A DNA stretch of 64,000 nucleotides from Giardia muris (lineage: Eukaryota > Fornicata > Diplomonadida > Hexamitidae). The notes beneath the pieces were generated by a model. That model was not told the origin of the DNA. It saw only the letters and a program-made list of their open reading frames with translations, and searched no databases. Where the stretch lies: positions 2,334,648-2,398,647 of the forward strand of contig CM016926.1 of assembly GCA_006247105.1 (NCBI GenBank). The letters run 5' to 3'. The position numbers and the translations under genes are program-made. Positions 1 through 8,072 of the stretch are shown here, piece by piece (positions within the stretch are counted from its first letter, which is position 1; each line of letters starts with the position of its first letter).

Positions 1-19
1 TGAGGTCACGATTCAATAA

Positions 20-814
20 ATGCGTTGCTTCTTCAGTAGGACTCCGATCCTACACGATACGACTCGGATCGTTGCGGACGCCTTCTACCGTGCTTCCTTC
101 TTCGATGATAGTACCATGGTATGTAGACTACACATTGGAAGCCTAACAAACTTCGATGGTCCTATACATTCCTGTGCGATCTTTAAGCAGAGATGTAATG
201 GACAATCGGGACGTTACGGAGGAACCGATTATCAGGTAGACCCGCTTCCCTCAAATGAATACCGTCGCCTCAAGAAGGTCTTTGAACCTGACGTTAGAAG
301 TAGTTATCGTGTGGCTTGGCAGCAGGATATGGCCGCCACCATTGAATGCGTTGAGAAGGGGGACAAGTCACAACAGATCCATCGGCGAATGGAGCATGAG
401 ATGTTGAAGTTCAAGCTTCTTGGGCCATATGCAACTCAATTGATCATTGAACGGCTTTTACCTGTCCAGATGACGATCACAGAACCTTTCTTTGAAGTCC
501 AACGAGAAACTCGAAGAATTACTATATCTGAAGATGTCGCTCTCGACTTGGTCTTTGAGGAGCTTGTGGACACTAGTCTTGGTGGGACTGGTTGGAAATG
601 TTACGTTGAGATCCCAGACTTCGTCCATGTCTTACATGAAGGCCATCGGGAACTCGATAAGCTTGTAGAGACACAACCCATCATTAACAATGAGCCGACT
701 CAGTTGGATATTACCAAGACCATTTTCTGGCGGTATGCAGAAGGACTTCTACGGCTCCAGACGGCTGTCGACCGTGCCATCACCCGTCGGCCACAATTGT
801 CTGGCCTCCCGTAA
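20..814 (+). CDS. Hypothetical protein, 264 aa
   Basis: An intact 264-residue reading frame with ordinary codon use. The ATG at 20 is the first possible start because an in-frame TAA lies directly before it (17-19), and the surrounding AATAAATG matches the AT-rich start context of Giardia genes. I see no signal peptide, membrane segment or known motif. The protein is mixed helical and strand-forming, with a charged middle part (residues about 80-130). It is the first of three same-strand genes with gaps of only 9 and 3 bp. I do not recognise the family. Confidence 0.7.
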   Translation: MRCFFSRTPILHDTTRIVADAFYRASFFDDSTMVCRLHIGSLTNFDGPIHSCAIFKQRCNGQSGRYGGTDYQVDPLPSNEYRRLKKVFEPDVRSSYRVAWQQDMAATIECVEKGDKSQQIHRRMEHEMLKFKLLGPYATQLIIERLLPVQMTITEPFFEVQRETRRITISEDVALDLVFEELVDTSLGGTGWKCYVEIPDFVHVLHEGHRELDKLVETQPIINNEPTQLDITKTIFWRYAEGLLRLQTAVDRAITRRPQLSGLP

Positions 815-823
815 TAAACTTAA

Positions 824-2305
824 ATGACCCTTGCATATCGATTGCTCGACCTGCCTCCCGATAGCACTGACGATACGTTGATCTCCGTCGCGTATAAGCA
901 AGCACGAAAGAGGACGCTTCCAGAGAACGCTTCGGTTGAGGACCGTGATGCCTTCGTCGTCGATAACTACCTCGTTCGGTTAGCCTACAACTGTGTCAAT
1001 ACCGAGACACGACGTACCATCTATCAACAGGTCGAGAAGGCTGTCACTGAGGCCTTGGGGAAGCTCAATGTCGTCAAACGTGCCTCACCTCCTGCACTCA
1101 TCGATTGGTCCAAGGATGATGTTCGTAGTCGCATCTGGGAGGATTGGGCGAAGACCATTGCGCGTGCCCCGGTCGGCTTTAAGGATTGGCACCATGCACG
1201 CTGGTTAGACCCGGTCCCAATCGTTGGAGGTCTCGATTACCTCGCTCTTTGTCTCGATCTTGTTCTTGGTATCACTTTGACCGTGCAGTTCCAGAAGCCT
1301 GGACAGGATGCGACGAGCATTGAGACGATGCGTATTGAACGGAAGACTTCTGCAACTGGCGCCTCTCCTCTGAATCAAGAAACTCCCGAACAGGTCAAAG
1401 AAGGCTTTACTGATTTCCCAAAAGAGGCCTTGTCTCAAATCAAGTGTGGGAAGGAAGGGTTACGTTGCACGATCGGAACCTTGGCCTTGAAAGATGTTGA
1501 GCTCACTAAAGTGGAGAAGCCTGGACCCCTCACATTTGATGATCGAGCAAGGATGGAGCTCACATCTGCACTCATCTACGCGGCCGCGACCGAGTTAAAG
1601 AAGGCTGAGATTGAAGCATACGAAACGACTCTGAGCAAGTTTCCAAACGCTACGAACATGAAGATGACGATCAGTAACATTGAAGTTTCCATCTCTCCAA
1701 CGACGAAGAACATCCTTGCGGATTGTGACGAGCCCGCCTTGATCCTTCATGTCCCAGTTCTCCTTCAACCATATCGTTGGGATCAAACTCCTCGTTATGC
1801 TCTCGTTAATCTTTTGACCGGTAACATGACTGGAACGTCTGGAATCAGTAAGAGTAAGCAAGGGCTTGGGAAGATCAAGGATGCCTTCAAGTCTCTTGGA
1901 CGTAAGATGGGAGGAAAGGGAACGCCACTATCGACTCCAAACAAGGCAGATTCAGCGGCCTCAACTGACTCGTGTCCTGGAGCTATCTCAACTCCTACGA
2001 CTCGCCCTCCAAAGCCGGTAGACCATCAATCTGATGAAGCGAAGGCAAAGAAGACTACCCTTACCACCGAGACAGCCGCGAAGAGCATGTCTGTAGAAGA
2101 TGCTCCGACGTCCGAAAAGGCTCATGCATTATCCAATCCGCCTTTAGCACCAACGCCAACCAAGGAGGATACTGCTTCTGTGGCCTCTATCCCGGCTAAG
2201 GTGGAAGATGTCGCCTCTCCTACAAAGGGGCCTGCCTTCAGCACGAAGAACAACCTTCTTGGGCCGCATTACATGAGTGATAGCGAGTCATCAATTGAGC
2301 TGTAA
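824..2305 (+). CDS. Hypothetical protein with degenerate J-domain-like N-terminus
   Basis: 493 residues. Residues about 4-70 resemble a DnaJ J-domain in outline: an opening YRLLDLPPDS stretch, a basic helix, then an LAYNCVNTETRR segment like the last J-domain helix. The HPD tripeptide needed to stimulate Hsp70 is not visible, so any resemblance may be structural only. The middle is globular with no recognised domain. The last 140 residues or so are rich in Lys, Pro, Ser and Thr, probably disordered, and end in an acidic-serine tail (SDSESSIEL). The start ATG at 824 follows the previous stop by 9 bp in the context ATAAACTTAAATG. The J-domain link is tentative. Confidence 0.65.
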   Translation: MTLAYRLLDLPPDSTDDTLISVAYKQARKRTLPENASVEDRDAFVVDNYLVRLAYNCVNTETRRTIYQQVEKAVTEALGKLNVVKRASPPALIDWSKDDVRSRIWEDWAKTIARAPVGFKDWHHARWLDPVPIVGGLDYLALCLDLVLGITLTVQFQKPGQDATSIETMRIERKTSATGASPLNQETPEQVKEGFTDFPKEALSQIKCGKEGLRCTIGTLALKDVELTKVEKPGPLTFDDRARMELTSALIYAAATELKKAEIEAYETTLSKFPNATNMKMTISNIEVSISPTTKNILADCDEPALILHVPVLLQPYRWDQTPRYALVNLLTGNMTGTSGISKSKQGLGKIKDAFKSLGRKMGGKGTPLSTPNKADSAASTDSCPGAISTPTTRPPKPVDHQSDEAKAKKTTLTTETAAKSMSVEDAPTSEKAHALSNPPLAPTPTKEDTASVASIPAKVEDVASPTKGPAFSTKNNLLGPHYMSDSESSIEL

Positions 2306-2308
2306 AAA

Positions 2309-3358
2309 ATGCCGTATCCTGAGCCCAACTATGAGCATGAGTTCTCGGATGCATATAACCCCATGATCAACGACGACCATGACTATGACCACACGGACTA
2401 CATGTCGGAATGCTTGATGGACACAAACCTTCGACTTGAGTCACATGCCCCTTATCCCCATCACCCTACTCCCTCCATGGACCTTTCCTTCCCTTCACAC
2501 CCGACGACACAGTCGGTCCTCGCCTCAATCTCTGTCTTCACCCTCGTCCGTGATGTCCACGATTCTCTGAAGTCTTGTGAGCTTTTCCGCGCCGATACTC
2601 AATATGACGTCGAATTCCGGGCCAACGAACTGGCAAACTACGCCACATTCCGGAACGCCATCAAGCAACGGACTGCCGCGTACCTTCGTTCCCAGTTCTT
2701 TCGGATCTGTCGGTTGAGTGACATCCGCGATCACATCGTCCCTTTCAATGGCGATGGCTCATCGCGTGCCTCTAGGAGCCGTTCAGGAGTGACAATGAGC
2801 ACGCACAAGTCGATTGATTGGCTCCTGACCGACGCAGACCTCGATGTGATTCTTGAGCATCACCGCGCGAATCTCCCCCATCGTGATAGCCGTTTGGAGC
2901 TTGGCGTCGTCAGGTATACGAAGGCGCAGGCAGCAACGTTGTCAATCGCAGACACGTCTCCGGAGTACAAGTATTTCGATGAAGTTTTCTCCTCGCGAAG
3001 AGCTGCCCATGGAAAGGTCATACTCAATAGTGGGAAGTATGTTGGAGAATGGCTACGTGGTGGCCATCGTCTCGATGATGAGCTTGTGGTTCAGCCTGCC
3101 TTGAAGAAGCATGGGCAGTCGAAAATCACCATCACTGACCGTGATAGAGTCTGCTTCACAAGCGGTCTCAATGAGGTCGCCGTCCCACGCTCCCTAGCAT
3201 ACGTTACAGTGCGTGAAGACGTCCTTTCAAAGTTCCTCGAGTTCGCCTTCGAACTTCAACAAGCCTTCGGTCCTCGGCAACAAGTCACGCCAGAGGCAGT
3301 CGCAGAGAAGATCCCAAGCTTCCGGCCAGCACTGGACTTACTCCTCAAGAATAAGTGA
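2309..3358 (+). CDS. Hypothetical protein, 349 aa, acidic His/Tyr-rich N-terminus
   Basis: The ATG at 2309 lies 3 bp after the preceding TAA, and that stop codon forms part of the AT-rich TAAAAAATG start context. Residues 1-60 are rich in Asp, Glu, His and Tyr and are probably disordered. From about residue 70 the protein is globular, with helical stretches and a basic, serine-rich loop near residues 150-165. There is no signal peptide or membrane segment, and I recognise no family. It ends 29 bp before the convergent RidA-family gene. Confidence 0.65.
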   Translation: MPYPEPNYEHEFSDAYNPMINDDHDYDHTDYMSECLMDTNLRLESHAPYPHHPTPSMDLSFPSHPTTQSVLASISVFTLVRDVHDSLKSCELFRADTQYDVEFRANELANYATFRNAIKQRTAAYLRSQFFRICRLSDIRDHIVPFNGDGSSRASRSRSGVTMSTHKSIDWLLTDADLDVILEHHRANLPHRDSRLELGVVRYTKAQAATLSIADTSPEYKYFDEVFSSRRAAHGKVILNSGKYVGEWLRGGHRLDDELVVQPALKKHGQSKITITDRDRVCFTSGLNEVAVPRSLAYVTVREDVLSKFLEFAFELQQAFGPRQQVTPEAVAEKIPSFRPALDLLLKNK

Positions 3359-3385
3359 TCCTAGTCCCAGTCCCAGTCCAGCCCC

Positions 3386-3392
3386 ATTCACT
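3386..3392 (-). terminator. Polyadenylation signal AGTGAAT overlapping the ridA stop codon
   Basis: On the minus strand the stop codon TGA of the RidA-family gene (3388-3390) is embedded in AGTGAAT, an exact match to the AGTRAAY polyadenylation signal known in Giardia. The signal and the last codon therefore share bases. Confidence 0.6.
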
Positions 3393-3750
3393 CCTCAGCA
3401 ATCGCATCGATCTCGATGAGAGCATCAATCGGAAGACGAGCAACCTCGACGCAAACACGAGCGGGCTTCCAATCCTGGAAGAAAGTCGCGTACACCTTGT
3501 TGATTGCGTCGAAGTCGTCCATGTTCTTGATGTAGACGGTGCACTTGACGGTCTTGGCTAGGGAGGAGCCCGCAGACTCAAGGAGGGCCTTCAGGTTCTC
3601 AAGAGCACCTCGAGTCTGGGCCTCGACCCCGTCCAGAAGCTTCCCGTCCTTCATCCCGAGCTGTCCAGAGACATAGATGAGTCCGTGGGACTTGACGGCG
3701 GGCGTGTAGGGTGCAAGGGTCTTCGTCGTCTGGCCGACAGCAGAAGGCAT
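3388..3750 (-). CDS. ridA: RidA/YjgF/UK114 family reactive-intermediate deaminase
   Basis: A 120-residue protein starting MPSAVGQ, the usual length for the RidA family. These cytosolic trimers hydrolyse reactive enamine/imine intermediates released by PLP-dependent dehydratases. The C-terminal signature is complete: PARVCVEVARLPIDALIEI fits the family pattern, including the Arg that binds the substrate carboxylate and the final acidic position. VSGQLG near residue 30 and the TVKCTVY stretch near residue 68 are also typical. The frame is open 21 codons further upstream, but the ATG at 3750 aligns with family N-termini. It is divergently paired with the importin-like gene across 30 bp. Confidence 0.92.
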   Translation of the reverse strand: MPSAVGQTTKTLAPYTPAVKSHGLIYVSGQLGMKDGKLLDGVEAQTRGALENLKALLESAGSSLAKTVKCTVYIKNMDDFDAINKVYATFFQDWKPARVCVEVARLPIDALIEIDAIAEE

Positions 3751-3780
3751 TTTTCTCGAGTAAAATGAAAACCACTGTCG
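3751..3780. promoter_or_regulatory. Bidirectional start region, ridA / importin-like gene
   Basis: Only 30 bp separate the two divergent start codons. The stretch contains TTTTCTCGAGTAAAATGAAAA, AT-rich in otherwise GC-balanced sequence. In Giardia such short AT-rich stretches at the start codon act as initiator and core promoter and often fire in both directions. No other gap exists for a promoter. Confidence 0.5.
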
Positions 3781-6700
3781 ATGCACCCGGCGCTCCTGGC
3801 CTCCCTGATCCACGAGGCGCTCCGCCCGGAGACGCCCAACGACCGCCGGGAGGCCATCAGTCTCTCCTTGGGGCAGACTTTAGCGTTCGAGCACGGGTTC
3901 TTCGAGGCTCTTGGAGAGGTTATAGCAAATCCCGACCTCGCCCTTGATGTACGGATCGCCGCCCTCTCCCAGGTGCGTACCAGTCTGGCCGGAGGGCACA
4001 TCCCAAACAGCGCGACTGATAGCATCATCCACTCCCTTTTAACAGTCATAGGTGAAACCTTAGACCCTCCGCTTCTAAGCGCCTCCATTCATAGCCTCTC
4101 AAGTGTCCTCGCTCACTCCCCCACCGAGCTCTTCCAGCGCCTCATTGTTGTCCTACGTACTTTCAAATGTACTTGTAGTGCGGTGATGGCGGCTTTAGAC
4201 CTGACCAGTATGGCCTCTGCAATGCAGCCGACCTTAATTCCACTTGATGAACTTGATACTCGGTTCCTTCAGCTCATGAATGATACCTTCGAGCAGGTGA
4301 ACCTTTCTATCCTGTGTACTGGGCGGACGGTCACCCAAGGATACGCCCTCTTCCTTCAATACCTCGTACAACTCATTGCAGCCTTCCATAGGAACGTCCA
4401 TCTTGGGGCCGCGATTCGCGTCGTGACGGCCGCCCTTCCAGTGACTGCGACCCCGGAATACGCATGTCTAGAGAAGCTAGTCGCCCAGCTCGATGAGTGC
4501 CTCGCTTGGGGGGACCCTAGCGCCTCGGGAGATGCGTGGAGGTGCTTGACGCGCGTTGTCCGGCTATATGGTTCTCTTCCTGATCGCGTCTGGAAATTGT
4601 GTGCTCTTGCAGGCCATATCATCTCGACGATGTGTATGAATCCGGAATCTCTTACTCATCGTCATTTGGCCTTGAGTGGGGAGCCTCTTCTTCAGCCGAT
4701 AATGCTCCCCTTTACGGCTCCCAAGTATGGGGAACAAGCGTATCAGTCGTTTGTCGTTGGGCCAGTGGAGTTTCTCCACGCAGTCCTTGAGAGTGGCCCC
4801 TTTCAGACCGATGATGATGCAGCAGCATATCTTTTCAGCCTTCCGGAGATACAGGGAGCGGTGAGAGGGATGCTTTATTGCGGGTGTTCCATTGACCACG
4901 ATGATCTTATATCGTGGTTGGAAGACCCATTCACCACTGCCCTATCTGACATCGTGGGTGGGAAGGATTCTCCATGCCTCGATCTTCTTGTCGAGATGGT
5001 CTTCTCATATCAAAACTTCATCGCCAAACATTTTCTTGAGGCCTTGCGTACAACGACTCATAACTATGCGACGTCATTTGCGGGTGCCGATGAGACGGCG
5101 CTTCTGGCCTTTCTCCAGCTCGACAGCGCATTGGCCACGTTGGGAGCCGTCTGGCCAGGACTGACAATCGAGCCTGGTTCCTTTGTTGATGATGAGACGG
5201 TGGTTACTGAGCATGACATCTATTGTGTCTTCGAACGGCTCTTCGTACTCTGCCAAAGCATCTGCGTCGCCTTCAAGAAAGGAGACCCGCCTTCTCTGCC
5301 ACGAAATCTTTCACTACTCTGCCTACGTCGGGTCCTTCTATGTCTGTCTTTTATCCAGCCATCCATACCGCTTTGTTTCGTCGAGAACACTCTGAACTTC
5401 TTGTATGCGATGCTGACGACCGAAGTGGGGTTAGGATTGCACGTCTTAGCTGCTGGAGTCATCACATCACTCCTTACTGACGTAACGGCTCTTGAGGATC
5501 AGACTTTGTGCATTGTCGAGGGTAGCTTCGTCCCCGCCGTTTTACAATACGCACTAGGAGCCTTGGAAGTGCTCTTGGCGTCCGATGGTGGGTTTGTTGA
5601 ATCACATGCCCTCCTTCTTGGAAACCTCCTTCTCTCCACTTTAACCTTCGTTTCTCGTGAACAAGATAGATTGAAGATCGCGGTTGGGCCATCATCGACT
5701 CCTGACATGCCACCTAATGTCATTCAACTTGCTAGCATCCTACCGGCCGTCTTTCGAATACTCACGTCCGTTGGAACCGGAAACGGCGCTATTCTACGGA
5801 CACTTGTGCAATGTGTTCAGCGGGTAATCGAGATTGCAGTCTATGCATATATCGGGGAGGGATATGGGCCGTTCGCTGCCCCAACCCTTAGCACGCTTCA
5901 ATTTCTTCTCTCTCTCCTACGAGGGACGTGCCCCGAGGCCGTTTTGGATGCAATACGCGCAGCGATATATCTCCTACGGCATTGTGACGTTTCCCCGACT
6001 TCTGTGGCCCCGATCTTCACCGCTCTTCTTAGTTACCAGGACGAATTGATGGGGGAGTGGGTGGTTCCAGTGGAGGAGAAGGCTCGAGTCCAAACCCTCC
6101 TTGTCGATACTCTTTCGTCCGCCCTCTCCCTCTTCCCACTTCTTGGACTTCACCTCGGTCAGTTATTGACGTGCTTGGATAAGCCGGGGTATCAGGAGAT
6201 CACGTGGAAGAACGTTATCGTTGAGCTCGTCTCCGTTCTCATCGAGGCGTTATTGCACTCACCACAGGGTGTTGGGTTCTTCTTTGAGCATGAGGACCTG
6301 CTTGGAGATGTGGTGGAGTACATCGATAGCTACGTCTTCGCTCCACACGATATGGGGTTATCTCTCTCAGTCATATCGCCACTTGCTCAGCCTGGGGCGA
6401 TGCTCCTCTTGCTCGCGGCCAGATGTGCCGTCTTAAGTGAGAGGTGCGCCTCTCTTCGAGGGAAGGAAGCCTGGTTATATCCGCTATCTGCCTTAGTGTC
6501 AATTCTGTCGACCCGCGTCCTTGCCTGGCTCAGTGGTTCCGCGCACTTTGCAGGCTTCATAATGCTGTATGTAACGGGGATCTGCGAGATCCTTGAGCCC
6601 GTCCTTTACAGGTCTAGAATCAACGCTTTTTGTCAAGCGCTATTACAACTCCGGCAATACACAGGCCTTGGGGCGGAGCACATCAAGGTCGTCTTCCATC

Positions 6701-6819
6701 AGCTTGGAAACATGGTCACCCAGGCGGTCGGAAGTTTCTTGGCCGGAAACCGGGACGAAGAGGATAAGCTCTTCCGCGGATACGCCGAAGGCCTACGCAT
6801 CGCGTTCCTCGCAGAATAG
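3781..6819 (+). CDS. Importin-beta/karyopherin-like HEAT-repeat protein
   Basis: 1,012 residues, almost wholly alpha-helical, leucine- and alanine-rich, with no membrane segments. The N-terminal 70 residues look like an importin-beta N-terminal domain: a helix, RREAISLSLGQTLAF, then VRIAALSQVRTSLAGG, where nuclear transport receptors have VRxxAxxxLKN. The length (about 1,000) and the continuous paired helices fit karyopherins of the importin-7/9/11 or exportin kind. Such proteins carry cargo through the nuclear pore under Ran control. I cannot place it in a subfamily, and another HEAT-repeat scaffold is possible. Its TAG stop overlaps a 14-bp palindrome shared with the convergent eL19 gene. 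Confidence 0.65.
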   Translation: MHPALLASLIHEALRPETPNDRREAISLSLGQTLAFEHGFFEALGEVIANPDLALDVRIAALSQVRTSLAGGHIPNSATDSIIHSLLTVIGETLDPPLLSASIHSLSSVLAHSPTELFQRLIVVLRTFKCTCSAVMAALDLTSMASAMQPTLIPLDELDTRFLQLMNDTFEQVNLSILCTGRTVTQGYALFLQYLVQLIAAFHRNVHLGAAIRVVTAALPVTATPEYACLEKLVAQLDECLAWGDPSASGDAWRCLTRVVRLYGSLPDRVWKLCALAGHIISTMCMNPESLTHRHLALSGEPLLQPIMLPFTAPKYGEQAYQSFVVGPVEFLHAVLESGPFQTDDDAAAYLFSLPEIQGAVRGMLYCGCSIDHDDLISWLEDPFTTALSDIVGGKDSPCLDLLVEMVFSYQNFIAKHFLEALRTTTHNYATSFAGADETALLAFLQLDSALATLGAVWPGLTIEPGSFVDDETVVTEHDIYCVFERLFVLCQSICVAFKKGDPPSLPRNLSLLCLRRVLLCLSFIQPSIPLCFVENTLNFLYAMLTTEVGLGLHVLAAGVITSLLTDVTALEDQTLCIVEGSFVPAVLQYALGALEVLLASDGGFVESHALLLGNLLLSTLTFVSREQDRLKIAVGPSSTPDMPPNVIQLASILPAVFRILTSVGTGNGAILRTLVQCVQRVIEIAVYAYIGEGYGPFAAPTLSTLQFLLSLLRGTCPEAVLDAIRAAIYLLRHCDVSPTSVAPIFTALLSYQDELMGEWVVPVEEKARVQTLLVDTLSSALSLFPLLGLHLGQLLTCLDKPGYQEITWKNVIVELVSVLIEALLHSPQGVGFFFEHEDLLGDVVEYIDSYVFAPHDMGLSLSVISPLAQPGAMLLLLAARCAVLSERCASLRGKEAWLYPLSALVSILSTRVLAWLSGSAHFAGFIMLYVTGICEILEPVLYRSRINAFCQALLQLRQYTGLGAEHIKVVFHQLGNMVTQAVGSFLAGNRDEEDKLFRGYAEGLRIAFLAE

Positions 6820-6831
6820 TAAAGCTTTACT
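6818..6831. terminator. Palindromic two-way polyadenylation element
   Basis: AGTAAAGCTTTACT is a perfect 14-bp palindrome lying between two convergent genes. Its left arm overlaps the TAG stop of the importin-like gene (6817-6819), and its right arm contains the TAA stop of eL19 (6827-6829 on the minus strand). Each strand therefore reads AGTAAA, the core of the Giardia polyadenylation signal, at its own stop codon. Confidence 0.6.
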
Positions 6832-7417
6832 GGAGCTCCTCGGCGGTGAACTGCCCGGTCTTGGCGAAGTTCAGACGGTCTGCCTTCTCCTTCTCCTCAC
6901 GGAGCTTGCGTGCCTTCTCGATCTGCTGGCGACGAGCCTCGAGATCCTGCTTCTTCTGAAGCTCGATCGCCTGCTCCTTCTGAGTGGCGACGATGTGCTC
7001 GACAAGGACGCGCTTGTTCTTGAACATGTTCCCCTTGCACTTCGCGTACAAGTCTGAATAGAGGGTCCTCGTGATCTTCTCGCTGTCACGGTAGCTACGG
7101 AGCAGCTCACGAAGGGTACGCTGACGCTTGATCCAGAGGAGCTTGGATGGCATGCGAGCCTCGCGAGTACCACGACGCTTCCCATGACCGCAGTGACGCC
7201 CCAGCTTCTTCGCCAGCTGGCGCATGCGCGTGCGGCCGCGAGACACCCCCTTAAAGTCGCGCTTCGCGATGATCTTTGACTCGATGAGCGAACGAACGGC
7301 ATCGCGGGAGGAAGCCTGCTCGATGTACTTCTCGTGATCGGGGTTGAAGCGCACCTTGCGCTTCCCGCACTTAAGGATGTCCGCCGCCAGGCGTCTCTGG
7401 AGCTTAAGGTTCCCCAT
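6827..7417 (-). CDS. RPL19: 60S ribosomal protein eL19
   Basis: 196 residues, the same length as other eukaryotic eL19 proteins. It opens MGNLKLQRRLAADILKCGKR and continues with the conserved core: a VRSLIESKIIAKRD stretch, the GRHCGHGKRRGTREAR loop, and the WIKRQRTLRELLRSYR helix. It closes with the long basic and then charged C-terminal helix that lies on the outside of the large ribosomal subunit. The MGN start at 7417 fits the family. It is a constitutive ribosome component, divergent from VPS25 across 55 bp. Confidence 0.96.
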   Translation of the reverse strand: MGNLKLQRRLAADILKCGKRKVRFNPDHEKYIEQASSRDAVRSLIESKIIAKRDFKGVSRGRTRMRQLAKKLGRHCGHGKRRGTREARMPSKLLWIKRQRTLRELLRSYRDSEKITRTLYSDLYAKCKGNMFKNKRVLVEHIVATQKEQAIELQKKQDLEARRQQIEKARKLREEKEKADRLNFAKTGQFTAEELQ

Positions 7418-7472
7418 CTACGTCGGCCCCGACTTAGAAAAAGCACCAGATTCTAATTCAATTAGCTTCCCC
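7418..7472. promoter_or_regulatory. Bidirectional start region, eL19 / VPS25
   Basis: 55 bp between divergent ATGs. It contains the AT-rich run TTCTAATTCAATTAGCTTCC just before the VPS25 start, and no other gene can be supplying transcription. Confidence 0.45.
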
Positions 7473-8051
7473 ATGGTTGACGAGAACCTTGCAGAGCTCC
7501 AGGCCTTTGGGCCATTCTATGCGCTTCAGAGCCATAGGGAGACCCGGGAGCGCCAGCTCGAGCTTTGGGACGGCCTCATCACCTCTTGGTGCAGAGACCG
7601 TAGGGACTGTCGTCTAACTCCCGAGTCTTATACTGATCCCAAGTCCATATTCGTGAGCAATGGGCACGCGATGGCGGAGGACCTTTATGGGTGCTTACTG
7701 CAACACTTCAGTACAGCCGGACGTCTTTGTCCCGCAAGTGCCGTCGGAGAGATGGGGTCCCACTTCTACTTGCTTCCTCTTGCAGTACCAGGGCTTGCAC
7801 AAGCCTTTCTTGAGCAACTTCGTGGAGACATTGGAGCGACAAACCAAGTGCGATGTGGAGACATCCTTTCAGATAGGCTTGCTCACACTCCTCTCATGGG
7901 CCTTGGGAAGGAGCTTCTGGGGTGGCTGCTTCAGTACATTGATACGCACCCAGAAATCGGATACTCTATCGAGGTCTGGTGCTCGACCGGGCGAAAGAGG
8001 CTTGAAACACCATTAACCGATGACGATGGGATCTGTCTCCTTCCCCGTTAA
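7473..8051 (+). CDS. VPS25: ESCRT-II subunit VPS25-like protein
   Basis: 192 residues from the ATG at 7473 (MVDENLAEL). VPS25 is the two-winged-helix subunit of ESCRT-II that joins VPS22/VPS36 to VPS20/CHMP6 on endosomes. The N-terminal signature is clear: FGPFYALQSHRETRERQLELW corresponds to the family's PPFFTLQxNxxTRxxQLxxW, followed by a tryptophan/cysteine-rich ITSWCRDR. The rest is divergent but has the right length (human about 176) and the expected helix-strand pattern. The frame is open upstream of 7473, but that extension overlaps eL19 antisense. The C-terminus is too diverged for a residue-level match. Confidence 0.75.
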   Translation: MVDENLAELQAFGPFYALQSHRETRERQLELWDGLITSWCRDRRDCRLTPESYTDPKSIFVSNGHAMAEDLYGCLLQHFSTAGRLCPASAVGEMGSHFYLLPLAVPGLAQAFLEQLRGDIGATNQVRCGDILSDRLAHTPLMGLGKELLGWLLQYIDTHPEIGYSIEVWCSTGRKRLETPLTDDDGICLLPR

Positions 8052-8072
8052 CCACCCACGTGTGGAAGATAA

